64,000 nucleotides of DNA. Source: Luteolibacter sp. Y139 (GTDB lineage Bacteria; Verrucomicrobiota; Verrucomicrobiia; Verrucomicrobiales; Akkermansiaceae). Position 1 is the stretch's first letter, and each line of letters opens with the position of its first letter. The notes beneath the pieces are model-generated. The model was not told the DNA's origin and ran no database searches. It saw only the letters and a list, made by a program, of their open reading frames with translations. The DNA lies in the NCBI RefSeq assembly GCF_038066715.1, contig NZ_JBBUKT010000013.1, positions 124,001 through 188,000 on the forward strand. The letters run 5' to 3'. Positions 7,631 through 16,315 of the stretch are shown piece after piece. A program made the translations under genes and the position numbers.

Positions 7631-9181
7631 GTGAGCTATCAGGTCTTCGCCCGGAAATACCGCCCGAAAACCTTCGACGACGTCCTCGGCCAGGATCATG
7701 TCGTACGGACGTTGAGAAATGCCATCGCCCAGAAGCGACTGGCGCACGCCTACTTGTTCGTCGGCCCCCGCGGCACCGGCAAGACCACCACCGCCCGCAT
7801 CCTCGCGAAGGCGCTGAATTGCACGGACGGCCCCAAGGCCGACTTCGATCCCGATGAAGACGTCTGCGTCGAAATCGCCGAAGGCCGCTCGCTCGACGTC
7901 CTCGAAATCGACGGTGCCTCGAACAACTCCGTCGACGACGTCCGCAACATCCGCGAATCCGTCCGCTTCGCCCCCGCCCGCGGCCAGTTCAAGATCTACT
8001 ACATCGACGAAGTTCACATGCTCTCCACCGCAGCGTTCAATGCGCTGCTGAAGACGCTCGAAGAGCCGCCGGAGCACGTGAAGTTCATCTTCGCCACCAC
8101 CGAGGCGCACAAGGTCCTGCCGACCATCCTCTCCCGCTGCCAGCGCTTCGATCTCCGCCCGATTCCGACCGACATCATCGCCAAGCACCTCCTGCACATC
8201 GCGAAGGAAGAAGGCGTGAATCTCCACGAGTCCGCCGCCTGGGCCATCGGCAAGGGCGCCGACGGCGGCATGCGCGACGCCCAGTCGATGCTCGACCAGC
8301 TCGTCGCCTTCTGCGGCGAGACCATCACCGAGGCGAACGTCCTCGATGTCTTCGGCTTCACCTCCCGCGAAACCGTCGCCGAGGTCATCGGCCGCCTCCT
8401 CGCCCGCGACACGCCCGCCGCCCTCACCACCGTCCAGCGCGAGGCCGAAGCCGGCCGCGAACTCTCCCAGCTTCTCGGCGAATTGATCGGCTGCGTCCGC
8501 GCCTTGCTCGTCGCCAAGCTCGACTCCACCACCGGCGGCGATGGCATCCCCACCGAAACGTGGAACGCCCTCCGGGCCGCCGCCGAAGCCTATCCGCCCG
8601 AGCGCCTGCTCTCCGTCATCGACGTCTTCGCCGAAACCGAAGGCCGCATGAAGTGGGCGTCGAACAAGCGCCTGCACCTCGAGATCGGCATGATCAAGGC
8701 CGCCCAGACCTTGGGCGAAGTCCGCCTCTCCGACGTCATCAAGGTCCTCGCCGGCGCTTCCGACCAGCTCACCTCTCCGGTGACAATTGCCGCTCCCACC
8801 GCGGTAGCGTCAGCCACGCCAGCTCCAGCTCCCACGGCAGCGCCGGAACCCGTCGTCATCCCGGCCCCGGCGCCACAACCGGAACCGGAAGCAAAGGTCG
8901 AGGAAGTCATCGAACTCAACCCACCGGCACCACCGGAAGAACCCCGCGCGAAATCGGGCGGCTCCTTCTCTTCCTTCGACGACATGATCGAGCAGGCAGA
9001 GGAAGGCTCCTCCTTCGATCCAAATCCCGCGCCCGTCCTCACCGACGCCCCGCCCTGGAAGCCCGAGCCGGACGCCCCTGCCGAACCGGCAGCGCCGAAG
9101 GTCGACCCCATGGAAGAGTTCTACAAGGACCCGCTCATCCAGACCGCCCTCGAAATGTTCGCCGCTACGATCAAAAAGTGA
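7631..9181 (+). CDS. dnaX: DNA polymerase III subunit gamma/tau
   Basis: The clamp-loader ATPase. From GTG 7631 the protein begins VSYQVFARKYRPKTFDDVLG, the family's usual N-terminus; 516 residues. Walker A is GPRGTGKTTTA (about 45-55), Walker B lies in KIYYIDEVHML, and the SRC sensor is in ILSRCQRFDLRP. The region that normally holds a four-cysteine zinc site keeps Cys64 and Cys79 but has Asp73 and Glu76 in place of the middle two. The C-terminal third is Pro/Ala/Glu-rich linker ending in a short helix. No slippery frameshift heptamer was recognised, so a separate gamma form is not predicted. ebfC follows 76 bp downstream. Confidence 0.95.
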   Translation: MSYQVFARKYRPKTFDDVLGQDHVVRTLRNAIAQKRLAHAYLFVGPRGTGKTTTARILAKALNCTDGPKADFDPDEDVCVEIAEGRSLDVLEIDGASNNSVDDVRNIRESVRFAPARGQFKIYYIDEVHMLSTAAFNALLKTLEEPPEHVKFIFATTEAHKVLPTILSRCQRFDLRPIPTDIIAKHLLHIAKEEGVNLHESAAWAIGKGADGGMRDAQSMLDQLVAFCGETITEANVLDVFGFTSRETVAEVIGRLLARDTPAALTTVQREAEAGRELSQLLGELIGCVRALLVAKLDSTTGGDGIPTETWNALRAAAEAYPPERLLSVIDVFAETEGRMKWASNKRLHLEIGMIKAAQTLGEVRLSDVIKVLAGASDQLTSPVTIAAPTAVASATPAPAPTAAPEPVVIPAPAPQPEPEAKVEEVIELNPPAPPEEPRAKSGGSFSSFDDMIEQAEEGSSFDPNPAPVLTDAPPWKPEPDAPAEPAAPKVDPMEEFYKDPLIQTALEMFAATIKK

Positions 9182-9208
9182 AGCGCCACGGAAACGCCAC
9201 GGCCTTTT

Positions 9209-9257
9209 CATCCACGATCCACGATCTACAATCTCCCATCCACAATCTACAATCTCC
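9209..9257 (+). repeat. short direct repeats between dnaX and ebfC
   Basis: The spacer consists of near-copies of ATCCACGATCTACAATCTCC: three or four imperfect units end directly against the ebfC ATG. A similar ATCTACGATCTACAATCTGC run lies beside recR at about 51501-51542. Purpose unknown; it replaces any recognisable ribosome-binding site. Confidence 0.5.
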
Positions 9258-9560
9258 ATGAACATCCAGAAACTCATGAAGCAAGCGCAGCAGATGCAGG
9301 CCGGCATGGCCGCTGCGCAGGAAGAACTCGCCAAGCGCACCGTCGATGCCACCGTCGGCGGCGGCAAGGTCACCGTCGTCGCCACCTGCGCCGGTGACGT
9401 GGTTTCCATCAAGATCGACAAGTCCGTCGTCGATCCCGAGGACGTCGATTTCCTCCAGGACCTCGTCCTCAAGGGAGTTCAAGAAGCCGTCAATAAAGGC
9501 AAGGAAGTTGCTGCTACCGAAATGAAAAAGCTAACCGGCGGCATGGGGCTGCCGTTCTAA
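9258..9560 (+). CDS. ebfC: YbaB/EbfC nucleoid-associated protein
   Basis: A 100-residue protein of the YbaB/EbfC family, dimeric DNA-binding proteins normally encoded beside dnaX and recR. It has the N-terminal helix NIQKLMKQAQQMQAGMAAAQ, the strand region TVGGGKVTVVATCAGDVVSI, the conserved DPEDVDFLQDLVLKGVQEAV helix, and the Gly-rich C-terminus TGGMGLPF. Length matches the family. In this genome recR is not adjacent but lies 42 kb away, so the usual dnaX-ebfC-recR unit is split. Confidence 0.93.
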   Translation: MNIQKLMKQAQQMQAGMAAAQEELAKRTVDATVGGGKVTVVATCAGDVVSIKIDKSVVDPEDVDFLQDLVLKGVQEAVNKGKEVAATEMKKLTGGMGLPF

Positions 9561-9591
9561 CGGGCCCCGCCTGCCTTTTCCCCTCCCCTTG

Positions 9592-10617
9592 ATGAAATCG
9601 TCCCGCTTGCGACGCCGCGCCGGATGGACGCTGATCGGCTGCTCGCTGCTGCTGCACATGGTGACGGTTTACGCCTTCGCCGAGCACCCGGACAGACTGG
9701 CCGCCTTTACCGTCATGCCGATCTGGATCTGGGGCGGCATCGGCCTGCTCTGCTCCACCGTCGCCTTCTGGTTCCTCCGCGCGCCGCTGTCGCTCATCAT
9801 CACCGGCATCTGGGCGATGACGATTCTGCTCGATGCCGATGAAGCCAAGGTGATCTCGAACATCGGCAAGTCCCCGCCCATACCGGGAGCTCCGGGCACC
9901 GCCAATGGACGACCGCTGATGCGCGTCGTCACGCTCAACTGCAACTACTTCCTCTACGGCGGAAACACCGGGCTCGGCGGTGATCCATCCACCGATCTCC
10001 GCCAGTGGGATCCCGATATCGTCCTGCTGCAGGAAGTCCACCCCCACCAGGTGCGGCACATCGCCGACACACTTTTTCAGGGACGCGGCGACTACCGGAT
10101 CTACGCGACCAATGGCGTCGTCACCCGCTGGAAAATCACCCGCGAAGTCAATCCCACCGAAGGCGGCTACCGGCTCCAACAGGTAACCATCCGCAAGCCG
10201 GATAACACCGACATCGAGGTGGTCAACGTCCACCTTCAGAGCGCCGCCACCGACCTGCGCCTGTGGCAGCGCGACTGTTGGCGCACGCACACCATCAACC
10301 GCATGCAGCGCCGCAAGGAACTGAACATCGCACTGACCATCCTCGCCGACACGCCCCCCCAGAAACCGACCATCTTCGGCGGCGACTTCAACTCCCCGCC
10401 CGGCGACCCCATCCAGGATCTGTTGCGCGCCGATTTCCGCGATGCTTTCATTGAGGCCGGCGTCGGCTGGGGGGACACCTTCCAGCGTCGCATCCCCATC
10501 CTCCGGATCGACCAGATCCACTACACCCCTCAGTTCAAGGCCCTCCGCTGCGCCGCCTTCACCACCCGCCGGAGCGACCACCGCATGGTAGTCGCCGACT
10601 TCTTGCAATCCTCCTGA
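9592..10617 (+). CDS. endonuclease/exonuclease/phosphatase family protein with N-terminal membrane helices
   Basis: A 341-residue protein. The first 90 residues hold a basic start (MKSSRLRRRAGW) and three hydrophobic segments. The remainder is an EEP-fold hydrolase: VVTLNCNYFLYGG, DPDIVLLQEVHPHQ with the metal-ligand Glu, VVNVHLQS, FGGDFNSPPGDP with the catalytic Asp/Asn, and the terminal RRSDHRMVVADF with the general-base His. The active site should face outward or the periplasm. Substrate cannot be told; this family covers nucleases, lipid phosphatases and others. A TTG one codon earlier is possible, but the ATG is preferred. A secreted EEP protein without membrane helices lies at 56831-57685. 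Confidence 0.88.
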   Translation: MKSSRLRRRAGWTLIGCSLLLHMVTVYAFAEHPDRLAAFTVMPIWIWGGIGLLCSTVAFWFLRAPLSLIITGIWAMTILLDADEAKVISNIGKSPPIPGAPGTANGRPLMRVVTLNCNYFLYGGNTGLGGDPSTDLRQWDPDIVLLQEVHPHQVRHIADTLFQGRGDYRIYATNGVVTRWKITREVNPTEGGYRLQQVTIRKPDNTDIEVVNVHLQSAATDLRLWQRDCWRTHTINRMQRRKELNIALTILADTPPQKPTIFGGDFNSPPGDPIQDLLRADFRDAFIEAGVGWGDTFQRRIPILRIDQIHYTPQFKALRCAAFTTRRSDHRMVVADFLQSS

Positions 10618-10618
10618 T

Positions 10619-10670
10619 TAAGGGGGTGTCGGCGTTTCGTCTACACGGCGTGGACGGCAGGTCCACACTC
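10619..10670. repeat. intergenic palindromic element, copy related to 24686-24713
   Basis: GTGTCGGCGTTTCGTCTACAC is an imperfect palindrome followed by GTGGACGGCAGGTCCAC, a second one. The first half aligns with a perfect version near 24692. It lies between convergent genes and may also end transcription. Confidence 0.5.
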
Positions 10671-10693
10671 CTCAAGCGATTCTGACGGGGATC

Positions 10694-11476
10694 TCACCGA
10701 TCCGACGCAGGCACCTCCACCGTGCTCTTTGCCAATCGAATCGTCTCAAGGATAACCGGCGCAGCCAGCGCTTTGCTCAGCCCCATCGGCGTCTCGATCT
10801 TCCGCGTCTCGCGCTCGCTCGTGATGTTCTCCACATGATTGATCCGCGCCGTCACCAGACCCACGATCTGCGGCTTCCCCTTCCCCGCATCGATGAAAAC
10901 CGGCCCGCCGCTGTCACCATCCCACGCCGTCGCATCGATGATGAACTCCGGATGCTTCTCCATCGGCTCGGCAGGGAAGCTCGCCACCACCGCCTTGCGA
11001 GCCAGCGGAAAGCCCGCCCCATTCGCCTCAACCCGCGCCGGATAGGTCAGCAGCATCACCGGATCTCCGAAACGCGGAAATCCATCCGCCTTCAGCGCGT
11101 CCAGCGGCAAGGTCGCACCCTCCGGCAACTCAAGCACCACCCGCATCACCGCGAGATCCTCCTTGGGATGCTTCGTCCACAGCGCACGCTCACCCTCACG
11201 AATCGTGATCGTCTTGTCCTGCCGCTTCCACGCCCCCTCCTTGTCCGCCTCACGCAGCACCAGGATCGATGTCTCACCGCTTGCCTTCTCAAAGGTATGC
11301 GCAGCGCTGACCACATACACATCAGCGCCATCCCTCATCAGGAAACACGTCGCCGTGGAGTCCTTGTTGAAGAGCTTGAAGGTCGCCCGCATCATAGCCT
11401 CCGCATGCTCGGCGGCAGAAAGCGGTGAAGCGAAAAGCGCAAGCGCCCCACAGAAGGAAAACAGAAACGACTTCAT
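10694..11476 (-). CDS. secreted trypsin-like serine protease
   Basis: A 260-residue exported protein: signal peptide MKSFLFSFCGALALFASPLS ending near AAE. The chymotrypsin-fold catalytic triad is visible as His60 in VVSAAHTFE, Asp107 in HPKEDLAVM and Ser189 in WDGDSGGPVF. There is no PDZ domain, unlike DegP/HtrA. It is the last gene of a leftward three-gene set, starting 21 bp after the cytochrome c-sorbosone dehydrogenase gene. Likely periplasmic or secreted. Substrate unknown; the compact one-domain form suggests a specific rather than housekeeping role. Confidence 0.88.
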   Translation of the reverse strand: MKSFLFSFCGALALFASPLSAAEHAEAMMRATFKLFNKDSTATCFLMRDGADVYVVSAAHTFEKASGETSILVLREADKEGAWKRQDKTITIREGERALWTKHPKEDLAVMRVVLELPEGATLPLDALKADGFPRFGDPVMLLTYPARVEANGAGFPLARKAVVASFPAEPMEKHPEFIIDATAWDGDSGGPVFIDAGKGKPQIVGLVTARINHVENITSERETRKIETPMGLSKALAAPVILETIRLAKSTVEVPASDR

Positions 11477-11497
11477 GGCCGGATGGGTTGATTCACT

Positions 11498-13183
11498 TCA
11501 TTCAAAACGCGCGCCGGAGAAGTCGATCTTACAAACAGCCCCCTCATAGCACACCACGTACAGCTCGCCCGCTTCATCCTCACAGAAGGAAACGACCCGC
11601 TGCGGCGCCGCCCCGATCTGGCGTGCAGTCTTCAAGACACCGTTCTCCAGGGTGATCCCGAAAATGATCTTCGAGGTATAGTCAGCGAACACATACACGC
11701 CTTGGAAAGACGGGTTCTCCTCGCCGCGATAAACGAAACCTCCGGTGATCGAGTTCCCATACTTCCGCCGATAGGCAAACACCGGCCTCGTGAAGGTCCG
11801 GCCCTCCTTGCGATACTGATTGGAGAACGGCTCGAACCCTTCGAACACATTCCATCCATGGTTCTCCCCGCGGCGAACGATATCCACCTCCTCCAACCGG
11901 TCCTGCCCCACATCTGCAACCCACAGCTCTTTCGTCGAACGATCAAAGCTGAAGCGCCACGGATTCCGGAACCCATATGACCAGATCTCCGGTCGAACCC
12001 CAGCCTGCCCCACAAATGGATTGTCAGGCGGAATCGCATACGCCCGACCGCCCTCCTCACGATCCACATCGATCCGCATCACCTTCCCTAACAGCATCCC
12101 TAGGTTCTGAGCATGCCCGTTGGGATCGTTGTGCGGCCCCGTGTCTCCCATCACCACATACAGGAACCCGTCCGGCCCAAAATCCAGACACCCGCCACTG
12201 TGGTCTTCCGCCACACTCGCAATCTTCAAGAGCAGCCGCGGCGGCTCGCCCGAGTCTCCCTTGAAATCGGGATCAAAGCGCTTCTCAACGATCCGCGTCG
12301 TGACCACACCTTCCTCCAGAACCTGATAGAAAAGGTAATACTTCCGGTTCTCCCGGAACTTCGGATGGAACGCCACGTCCAGCAACCCGTTCGGCCCGCG
12401 CTCGCTGAAGACCACGTCTGTTAGATTGCCGAAGACCGCACTCTCTTCGCCATCCGCCACCCGCCAAATCGTCCCGCCCTGATGCAGCAGCAGGAACGAG
12501 CCCGCCGCACCGGGAATCGATCTCATCGATGTGAGACCACTCTCCGCGCGAACTCGCGGCAATTTGAACTCCTTCGCAAGAAAAGGCCGCACCACCACCG
12601 GCTTCGCCAGCTCGGGTATCTCCAGTGGCATTCCCCGGTCACTCGCCAGCGTGGCCTCGGGCTGCTTCAGCGAGACCAGATAGTCGATGAGATCCGTGAA
12701 CTCACCGGGCGTCAGCTGCGCACACAGCCCCTCCGGCATCAGCGAAGCCGCCGATCCCGACTGCTCCTTGATGTCCGCAGCAGCGATGGAAACCAGCTTT
12801 CCATCCACTCCCATCACCTGCACCCCAGCCTCGCTCTTCTGCTTGAGCGTCCCTTGGATCATGGCACCTGCCTTCGTCTGCACCACCACGGTGCCATATC
12901 CCGGCGCAATCGTGGCAGAAGGCTTGAGCACGGACTCGATCAAGTCGCGCCGCCCGAATGCATCCCCCACCGCAAACAAATCCGGCCCCGCCTTGCTCGC
13001 ACTCCCGTCGACCGAGTGACACTGCGAGCAAAGCATCCGCGGCTCGTTGAAAAGCGCCTTGCCCCGCGCGGCATCACCCGGGCGATTCAAGGCATACCGA
13101 CGATAGGCATCGGCGTCCGGCACCTGCGCAGTGGCAGGCACCGGAATCAATACAGCGAGTAGCGGAATCAGAAACTGCCTCAT
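11498..13183 (-). CDS. exported cytochrome c - glucose/sorbosone dehydrogenase fusion
   Basis: From ATG 13183 the protein opens with a signal peptide, MRQFLIPLLAVLIPVPATAQ, which fixes the start against a longer frame. Residues 40-160 are a heme-binding domain with CSQCH (Cys52, Cys55, His56) in GKALFNEPRM...; residues about 200-550 are a six-bladed beta-propeller of the soluble aldose sugar/sorbosone dehydrogenase type, with FSERGPNGLLDVAFHPKF, LDFGPDGFLYVVMGDTG and WSYGFRNPWRFSFDRSTKEL. PVC-group bacteria often carry such fusions; they are thought to oxidise sugars or related alcohols in the periplasm using PQQ and pass electrons to the heme. Follows a Gfo/Idh/MocA gene by 26 bp. Confidence 0.88.
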   Translation of the reverse strand: MRQFLIPLLAVLIPVPATAQVPDADAYRRYALNRPGDAARGKALFNEPRMLCSQCHSVDGSASKAGPDLFAVGDAFGRRDLIESVLKPSATIAPGYGTVVVQTKAGAMIQGTLKQKSEAGVQVMGVDGKLVSIAAADIKEQSGSAASLMPEGLCAQLTPGEFTDLIDYLVSLKQPEATLASDRGMPLEIPELAKPVVVRPFLAKEFKLPRVRAESGLTSMRSIPGAAGSFLLLHQGGTIWRVADGEESAVFGNLTDVVFSERGPNGLLDVAFHPKFRENRKYYLFYQVLEEGVVTTRIVEKRFDPDFKGDSGEPPRLLLKIASVAEDHSGGCLDFGPDGFLYVVMGDTGPHNDPNGHAQNLGMLLGKVMRIDVDREEGGRAYAIPPDNPFVGQAGVRPEIWSYGFRNPWRFSFDRSTKELWVADVGQDRLEEVDIVRRGENHGWNVFEGFEPFSNQYRKEGRTFTRPVFAYRRKYGNSITGGFVYRGEENPSFQGVYVFADYTSKIIFGITLENGVLKTARQIGAAPQRVVSFCEDEAGELYVVCYEGAVCKIDFSGARFE

Positions 13184-13209
13184 GGGGATCTGCGGCGGGC
13201 AACGCCACC

Positions 13210-14586
13210 CTACCACCCCGTGCGGTCGTTGCGCTTCACGAATTGCGCGGCTTGCGGACAATTCGGCGACTGCATCCCGGGACCATCCCATTCCATCTTC
13301 ACGCCCTCACCCACCCGCAGCGCGATGCACCCGAGCAAGATGATCTCCGTCAGATAGCCGGCGATATCGAAGTTTGAGTAAGCCGGCGTGCCGTTCTTCA
13401 TCATGTCGAACCACTCCTGGTTGTGCCCCGGCGACCGCGGGATGCTCTGCGGCACCGCCTTCACCGCCTCATGGTCATCGCCCTTCGTGAAGGTCTTCTC
13501 ATCCTTGAGCTGGATGAAGAACTGCGAGCCATAGTCATCCGGCGAAAAGAGAATGCCCTTGTCACCGATGATCAGGCACCCGCTCGCCGGCAGGCTGCCC
13601 TTCATCGCCACCACATCCTTCACGATGTTAGGATACGGACGCAGCGGCTTGAACTCCTTGTCCGGCGCACCGTCATACCACCAGAACTTCAGCGGCGGCA
13701 GACCCTCGCGTTCGGGGAATTCAAAGCGAATCCGCGAGGTCAGCGGGTAAGTCTCCGAGTAAATCCGCGAGGCCATCTCGCACTCCACCACCGTCGGATA
13801 GCCGAGCTTCAGCGCGCGGAATGGCATGTTCACCGTGTGGCAGGCCATGTCGCCCAGCGCACCGGTACCGAAGTCCGTCCAGCCACGCCAGGCAAAGTCA
13901 TGATAGGTCTTCTCCACGTACGGCCGCTCCGCCGCCGTCCCAAGCCACAGGTTCCAATCGAGATAATCCGGCACCGGGCTCGTGTTCTTCGGCCGCTCGA
14001 TCCCCTGCGGCCAGATCGGCCGGTTGCTCCACACGTGCAGTTCCTGCGGCGCACCGATCACCCCGGCTTGGATCACCTCCACCGCCCGGCGCAGCCCGTC
14101 ACCGGCACTGCCCTGGTTGCCCATCTGCGTCGCCAGCTTCTTCTCCGCCGCGATCCGCTTCAGCTCCCGCGCCTCGAAGACCGTCTGCGTCAGCGGCTTC
14201 TGGCAGTAGATGTGCTTGCCCATCCCCATCGCCAGCATCGCCGCCGGACCGTGCATGTGATCGGGGCCGGAAATCGTCACCGCGTCGATCGACGAGCCGA
14301 GCTCCGCCAGCATCTTGCGGTAGTCCGCGAACTTCTTCGCCTCGGGAAACTTCTCGCCCTTCTTGTCGAGGAACCGCCGGTCCACGTCGCACAGCCCCAC
14401 AATCGTGCCGCCGCACTTCGCCGCGTCATTCACATCGCTGTCCCCTTTCCCACCCACGCCGATGCACGCGATGTTGATGCGGCTATTGAGATTCTGCCCG
14501 CGCACGATGGCCGGGAAACCGAGCAGGGCACCGCCGGCACCGAGGCCAGCCTGTTGGAGGAATTTGCGACGATGGATCGAGGGCAT
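13210..14586 (-). CDS. Tat-exported Gfo/Idh/MocA-family oxidoreductase
   Basis: A 458-residue protein starting MPSIHRRKFLQQAGLGAGGA, a twin-arginine signal. After it comes a Rossmann domain: INIACIGVGGKGDSDVNDAA, GLCDVDRRFLD, then AVTISGPDHMHGPAAMLAMG and the catalytic-lysine region HIYCQKPLTQT. The C-terminal alpha/beta domain is of the large PVC type, containing DFGTGALGDMACHTVNMPFR. These proteins bind NAD(P) and act on sugars or sugar-like compounds; exported versions carry their cofactor through Tat. First gene of a leftward set with the cytochrome/propeller fusion and a serine protease, and divergent from the sulfite dehydrogenase genes 137 bp away. Confidence 0.92.
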   Translation of the reverse strand: MPSIHRRKFLQQAGLGAGGALLGFPAIVRGQNLNSRINIACIGVGGKGDSDVNDAAKCGGTIVGLCDVDRRFLDKKGEKFPEAKKFADYRKMLAELGSSIDAVTISGPDHMHGPAAMLAMGMGKHIYCQKPLTQTVFEARELKRIAAEKKLATQMGNQGSAGDGLRRAVEVIQAGVIGAPQELHVWSNRPIWPQGIERPKNTSPVPDYLDWNLWLGTAAERPYVEKTYHDFAWRGWTDFGTGALGDMACHTVNMPFRALKLGYPTVVECEMASRIYSETYPLTSRIRFEFPEREGLPPLKFWWYDGAPDKEFKPLRPYPNIVKDVVAMKGSLPASGCLIIGDKGILFSPDDYGSQFFIQLKDEKTFTKGDDHEAVKAVPQSIPRSPGHNQEWFDMMKNGTPAYSNFDIAGYLTEIILLGCIALRVGEGVKMEWDGPGMQSPNCPQAAQFVKRNDRTGW

Positions 14587-14723
14587 GGGTAAAAATGCGT
14601 TCCGGGCAATACCCAGCGGAGGCCTGCCATCTTTCGTCGCGTGATTTCAAACGTCGTGGCCAGCGTTACAACCCGACCTCTTGCCACGAAGGTCGCCCGA
14701 CCTACGGTCGCAAACACTCGTTC

Positions 14724-15947
14724 ATGGCTACTTCCTCTACCGCACGTCGCGCATTCATCCAAAAACTCGCAGCCGCCGGCGTCTCATTGGCCGGCAGTAA
14801 CTGGCTCGAAGCCGCTGAAAATGCGGGCGTCACCATGCCTTTCGACAACGGCGCTCGCTCCTTGGCCACTTATCCGGGAAAGCGCCCGATGATACTTCTC
14901 ACCTCGCGCCCTCCACAGTTAGAGACGCCTTTCGAAGTATTCCGCGAAGGAGTGATCACACCCAACGACGCCTTTTTCGTCCGCTATCACCTCTCGAATA
15001 TCCCGCTGCAAATCGATCCAGCCACATACCGGCTGGGCATCGGCGGCACGGTAAAGAACCCGCTGTCCCTTTCCCTCGATGACCTGCGAACCGGCTTCGA
15101 GCAGGTCGAAACCGTCGCCGTCGCCCAGTGCTCGGGCAATAGCCGCGGCTTCCTCACACCCCGCGTCGGCGGCGGCCAACTCGGCAATGGCGCCATGGGA
15201 AATGCCCGTTGGAAAGGCGTCCGCCTGAAAGACATCCTGGAAAAAGCCGGACTCGACCCAGCATCCAAGCAAGTCTCCTTCGACGGGATGGACGGCCCGG
15301 CAATGCCCGGCACCCCGGACTTCGTGAAGGCATTGGATGTGGAGAAGATCCTCGCCGGTGAAGTCCTCGTGGCCCACAGCATGAATGGCGAGGACCTCCC
15401 CATGCTCAATGGCTATCCAATACGCCTGGTCGTCCCCGGCTACTACGCCACCTATTGGGTGAAGCACCTGCAAACGATCACCGTGCTCGATCGACCCTTC
15501 GACGGCTTCTGGATGCAGACCGCCTACCGTATTCCGGATACACCGAATGCCTGCATCCCGCCCGGCACGCCGCCCGGAAAAACAGTCCCCATCTCCCGCC
15601 TGAATGTGCGGTCGTTCATTACCAGCCATTCTTCCGGGCAAGTGGTCCCCTCTAACAAGCAGGCATCAGTCCGCGGCATCGCCTTCGATGGCGGCGATGG
15701 CATTGCCAGCGTCGAGTTCTCTTCCGATGGCGGTGCTTCATGGCGCACCGCAAAGTTGGGCGAGGATCTCGGAAAATTCTCCTTCCGCGAATGGTCGCTC
15801 GAAATCAATCCCTCCGGGAAAGGCCGGGCCGACTGGAGGGTCCGCGCCGTCAATCGCACCGGCCAGAGCCAGCCGATGGACCCGCTGTGGAATCCCGCCG
15901 GCTACATGCGCAACGTGGTGGAAACCGTATCTGTCGAAATCGCCTGA
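14724..15947 (+). CDS. sorA: SorA-like sulfite:cytochrome c oxidoreductase, molybdopterin subunit
   Basis: From ATG 14724, MATSSTARRAFIQKLAAAGV is a twin-arginine signal; 407 residues. The oxidoreductase molybdopterin-binding domain is clear: DAFFVRYHLSNIP, the molybdenum-ligand Cys136 in VAVAQCSGNSRG, GNGAMGNARWKGVRLKDIL, the LVAHSMNGEDLPMLNGYPIR loop and PGYYATYWVKHL. A Mo-cofactor oxidoreductase dimerisation domain follows (VRGIAFDGGDGIASVEFSSD). Periplasmic sulfite (or related sulfur compound) oxidation is the expected role. The heme subunit starts 5 bp after the stop, the SorA-SorB order. A longer open frame upstream has no signal sequence and was rejected. Confidence 0.9.
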   Translation: MATSSTARRAFIQKLAAAGVSLAGSNWLEAAENAGVTMPFDNGARSLATYPGKRPMILLTSRPPQLETPFEVFREGVITPNDAFFVRYHLSNIPLQIDPATYRLGIGGTVKNPLSLSLDDLRTGFEQVETVAVAQCSGNSRGFLTPRVGGGQLGNGAMGNARWKGVRLKDILEKAGLDPASKQVSFDGMDGPAMPGTPDFVKALDVEKILAGEVLVAHSMNGEDLPMLNGYPIRLVVPGYYATYWVKHLQTITVLDRPFDGFWMQTAYRIPDTPNACIPPGTPPGKTVPISRLNVRSFITSHSSGQVVPSNKQASVRGIAFDGGDGIASVEFSSDGGASWRTAKLGEDLGKFSFREWSLEINPSGKGRADWRVRAVNRTGQSQPMDPLWNPAGYMRNVVETVSVEIA

Positions 15948-15952
15948 TCCCG

Positions 15953-16255
15953 ATGAAGCCCTTTCTGACCATCTTCTCCCTCGTCGCTGTCGTCGGCAGC
16001 TACCTCGTCGCTGCGGAAAAACGAATCGAGCTCCCGCCCGAGAAACCGGCCTACCCGCCGGGCCCAGGCGCCGACGTCTTCGCCGCCTATTGCCTCGCCT
16101 GCCATTCCACCGAATACATCACCACCCAGCCGAAGATGCCTCGCAAGTTCTGGGAAGCCACCGTCTTGAAGATGCGGGACAAGTTCGGCGCCCCGCTGCC
16201 TGAGGAATCGGTAAAAACCATCACCGACTACCTCACGGAGCACTTCGGTTCCTGA
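15953..16255 (+). CDS. sorB: SorB-like cytochrome c subunit
   Basis: A 100-residue exported monoheme cytochrome: signal peptide MKPFLTIFSLVAVVGSYLVA, heme motif CLACH (Cys47, Cys50, His51) and a likely axial Met62 in TTQPKMPRKFWEATVLKMRD. The sequence around the heme (YCLACHSTEYITTQP, then ESVKTITDYLTEHFG) is that of the small subunit of sulfite dehydrogenases. It accepts electrons from SorA and passes them to the respiratory chain. Translated from the same message as sorA. Confidence 0.88.
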   Translation: MKPFLTIFSLVAVVGSYLVAAEKRIELPPEKPAYPPGPGADVFAAYCLACHSTEYITTQPKMPRKFWEATVLKMRDKFGAPLPEESVKTITDYLTEHFGS

Positions 16256-16315
16256 TCGGTCGCCTCGACACGATGGTTGGTTGCGGATCATCGCAATCCA
16301 TCCTAGAACGCGTCC

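Noticed and set aside
7481-8677. Minus-strand frame continuous with the antitoxin, about 400 codons
   Set aside because: Antisense to dnaX and of unlikely composition; only the last 71 residues are supported.
9209-9257. CRISPR-like direct repeats
   Set aside because: Units are imperfect and directly adjacent without spacers.
13423-14592. Plus-strand frame of 389 codons over the Gfo/Idh/MocA gene
   Set aside because: Arg/His/Leu-rich shadow of a clear oxidoreductase gene.
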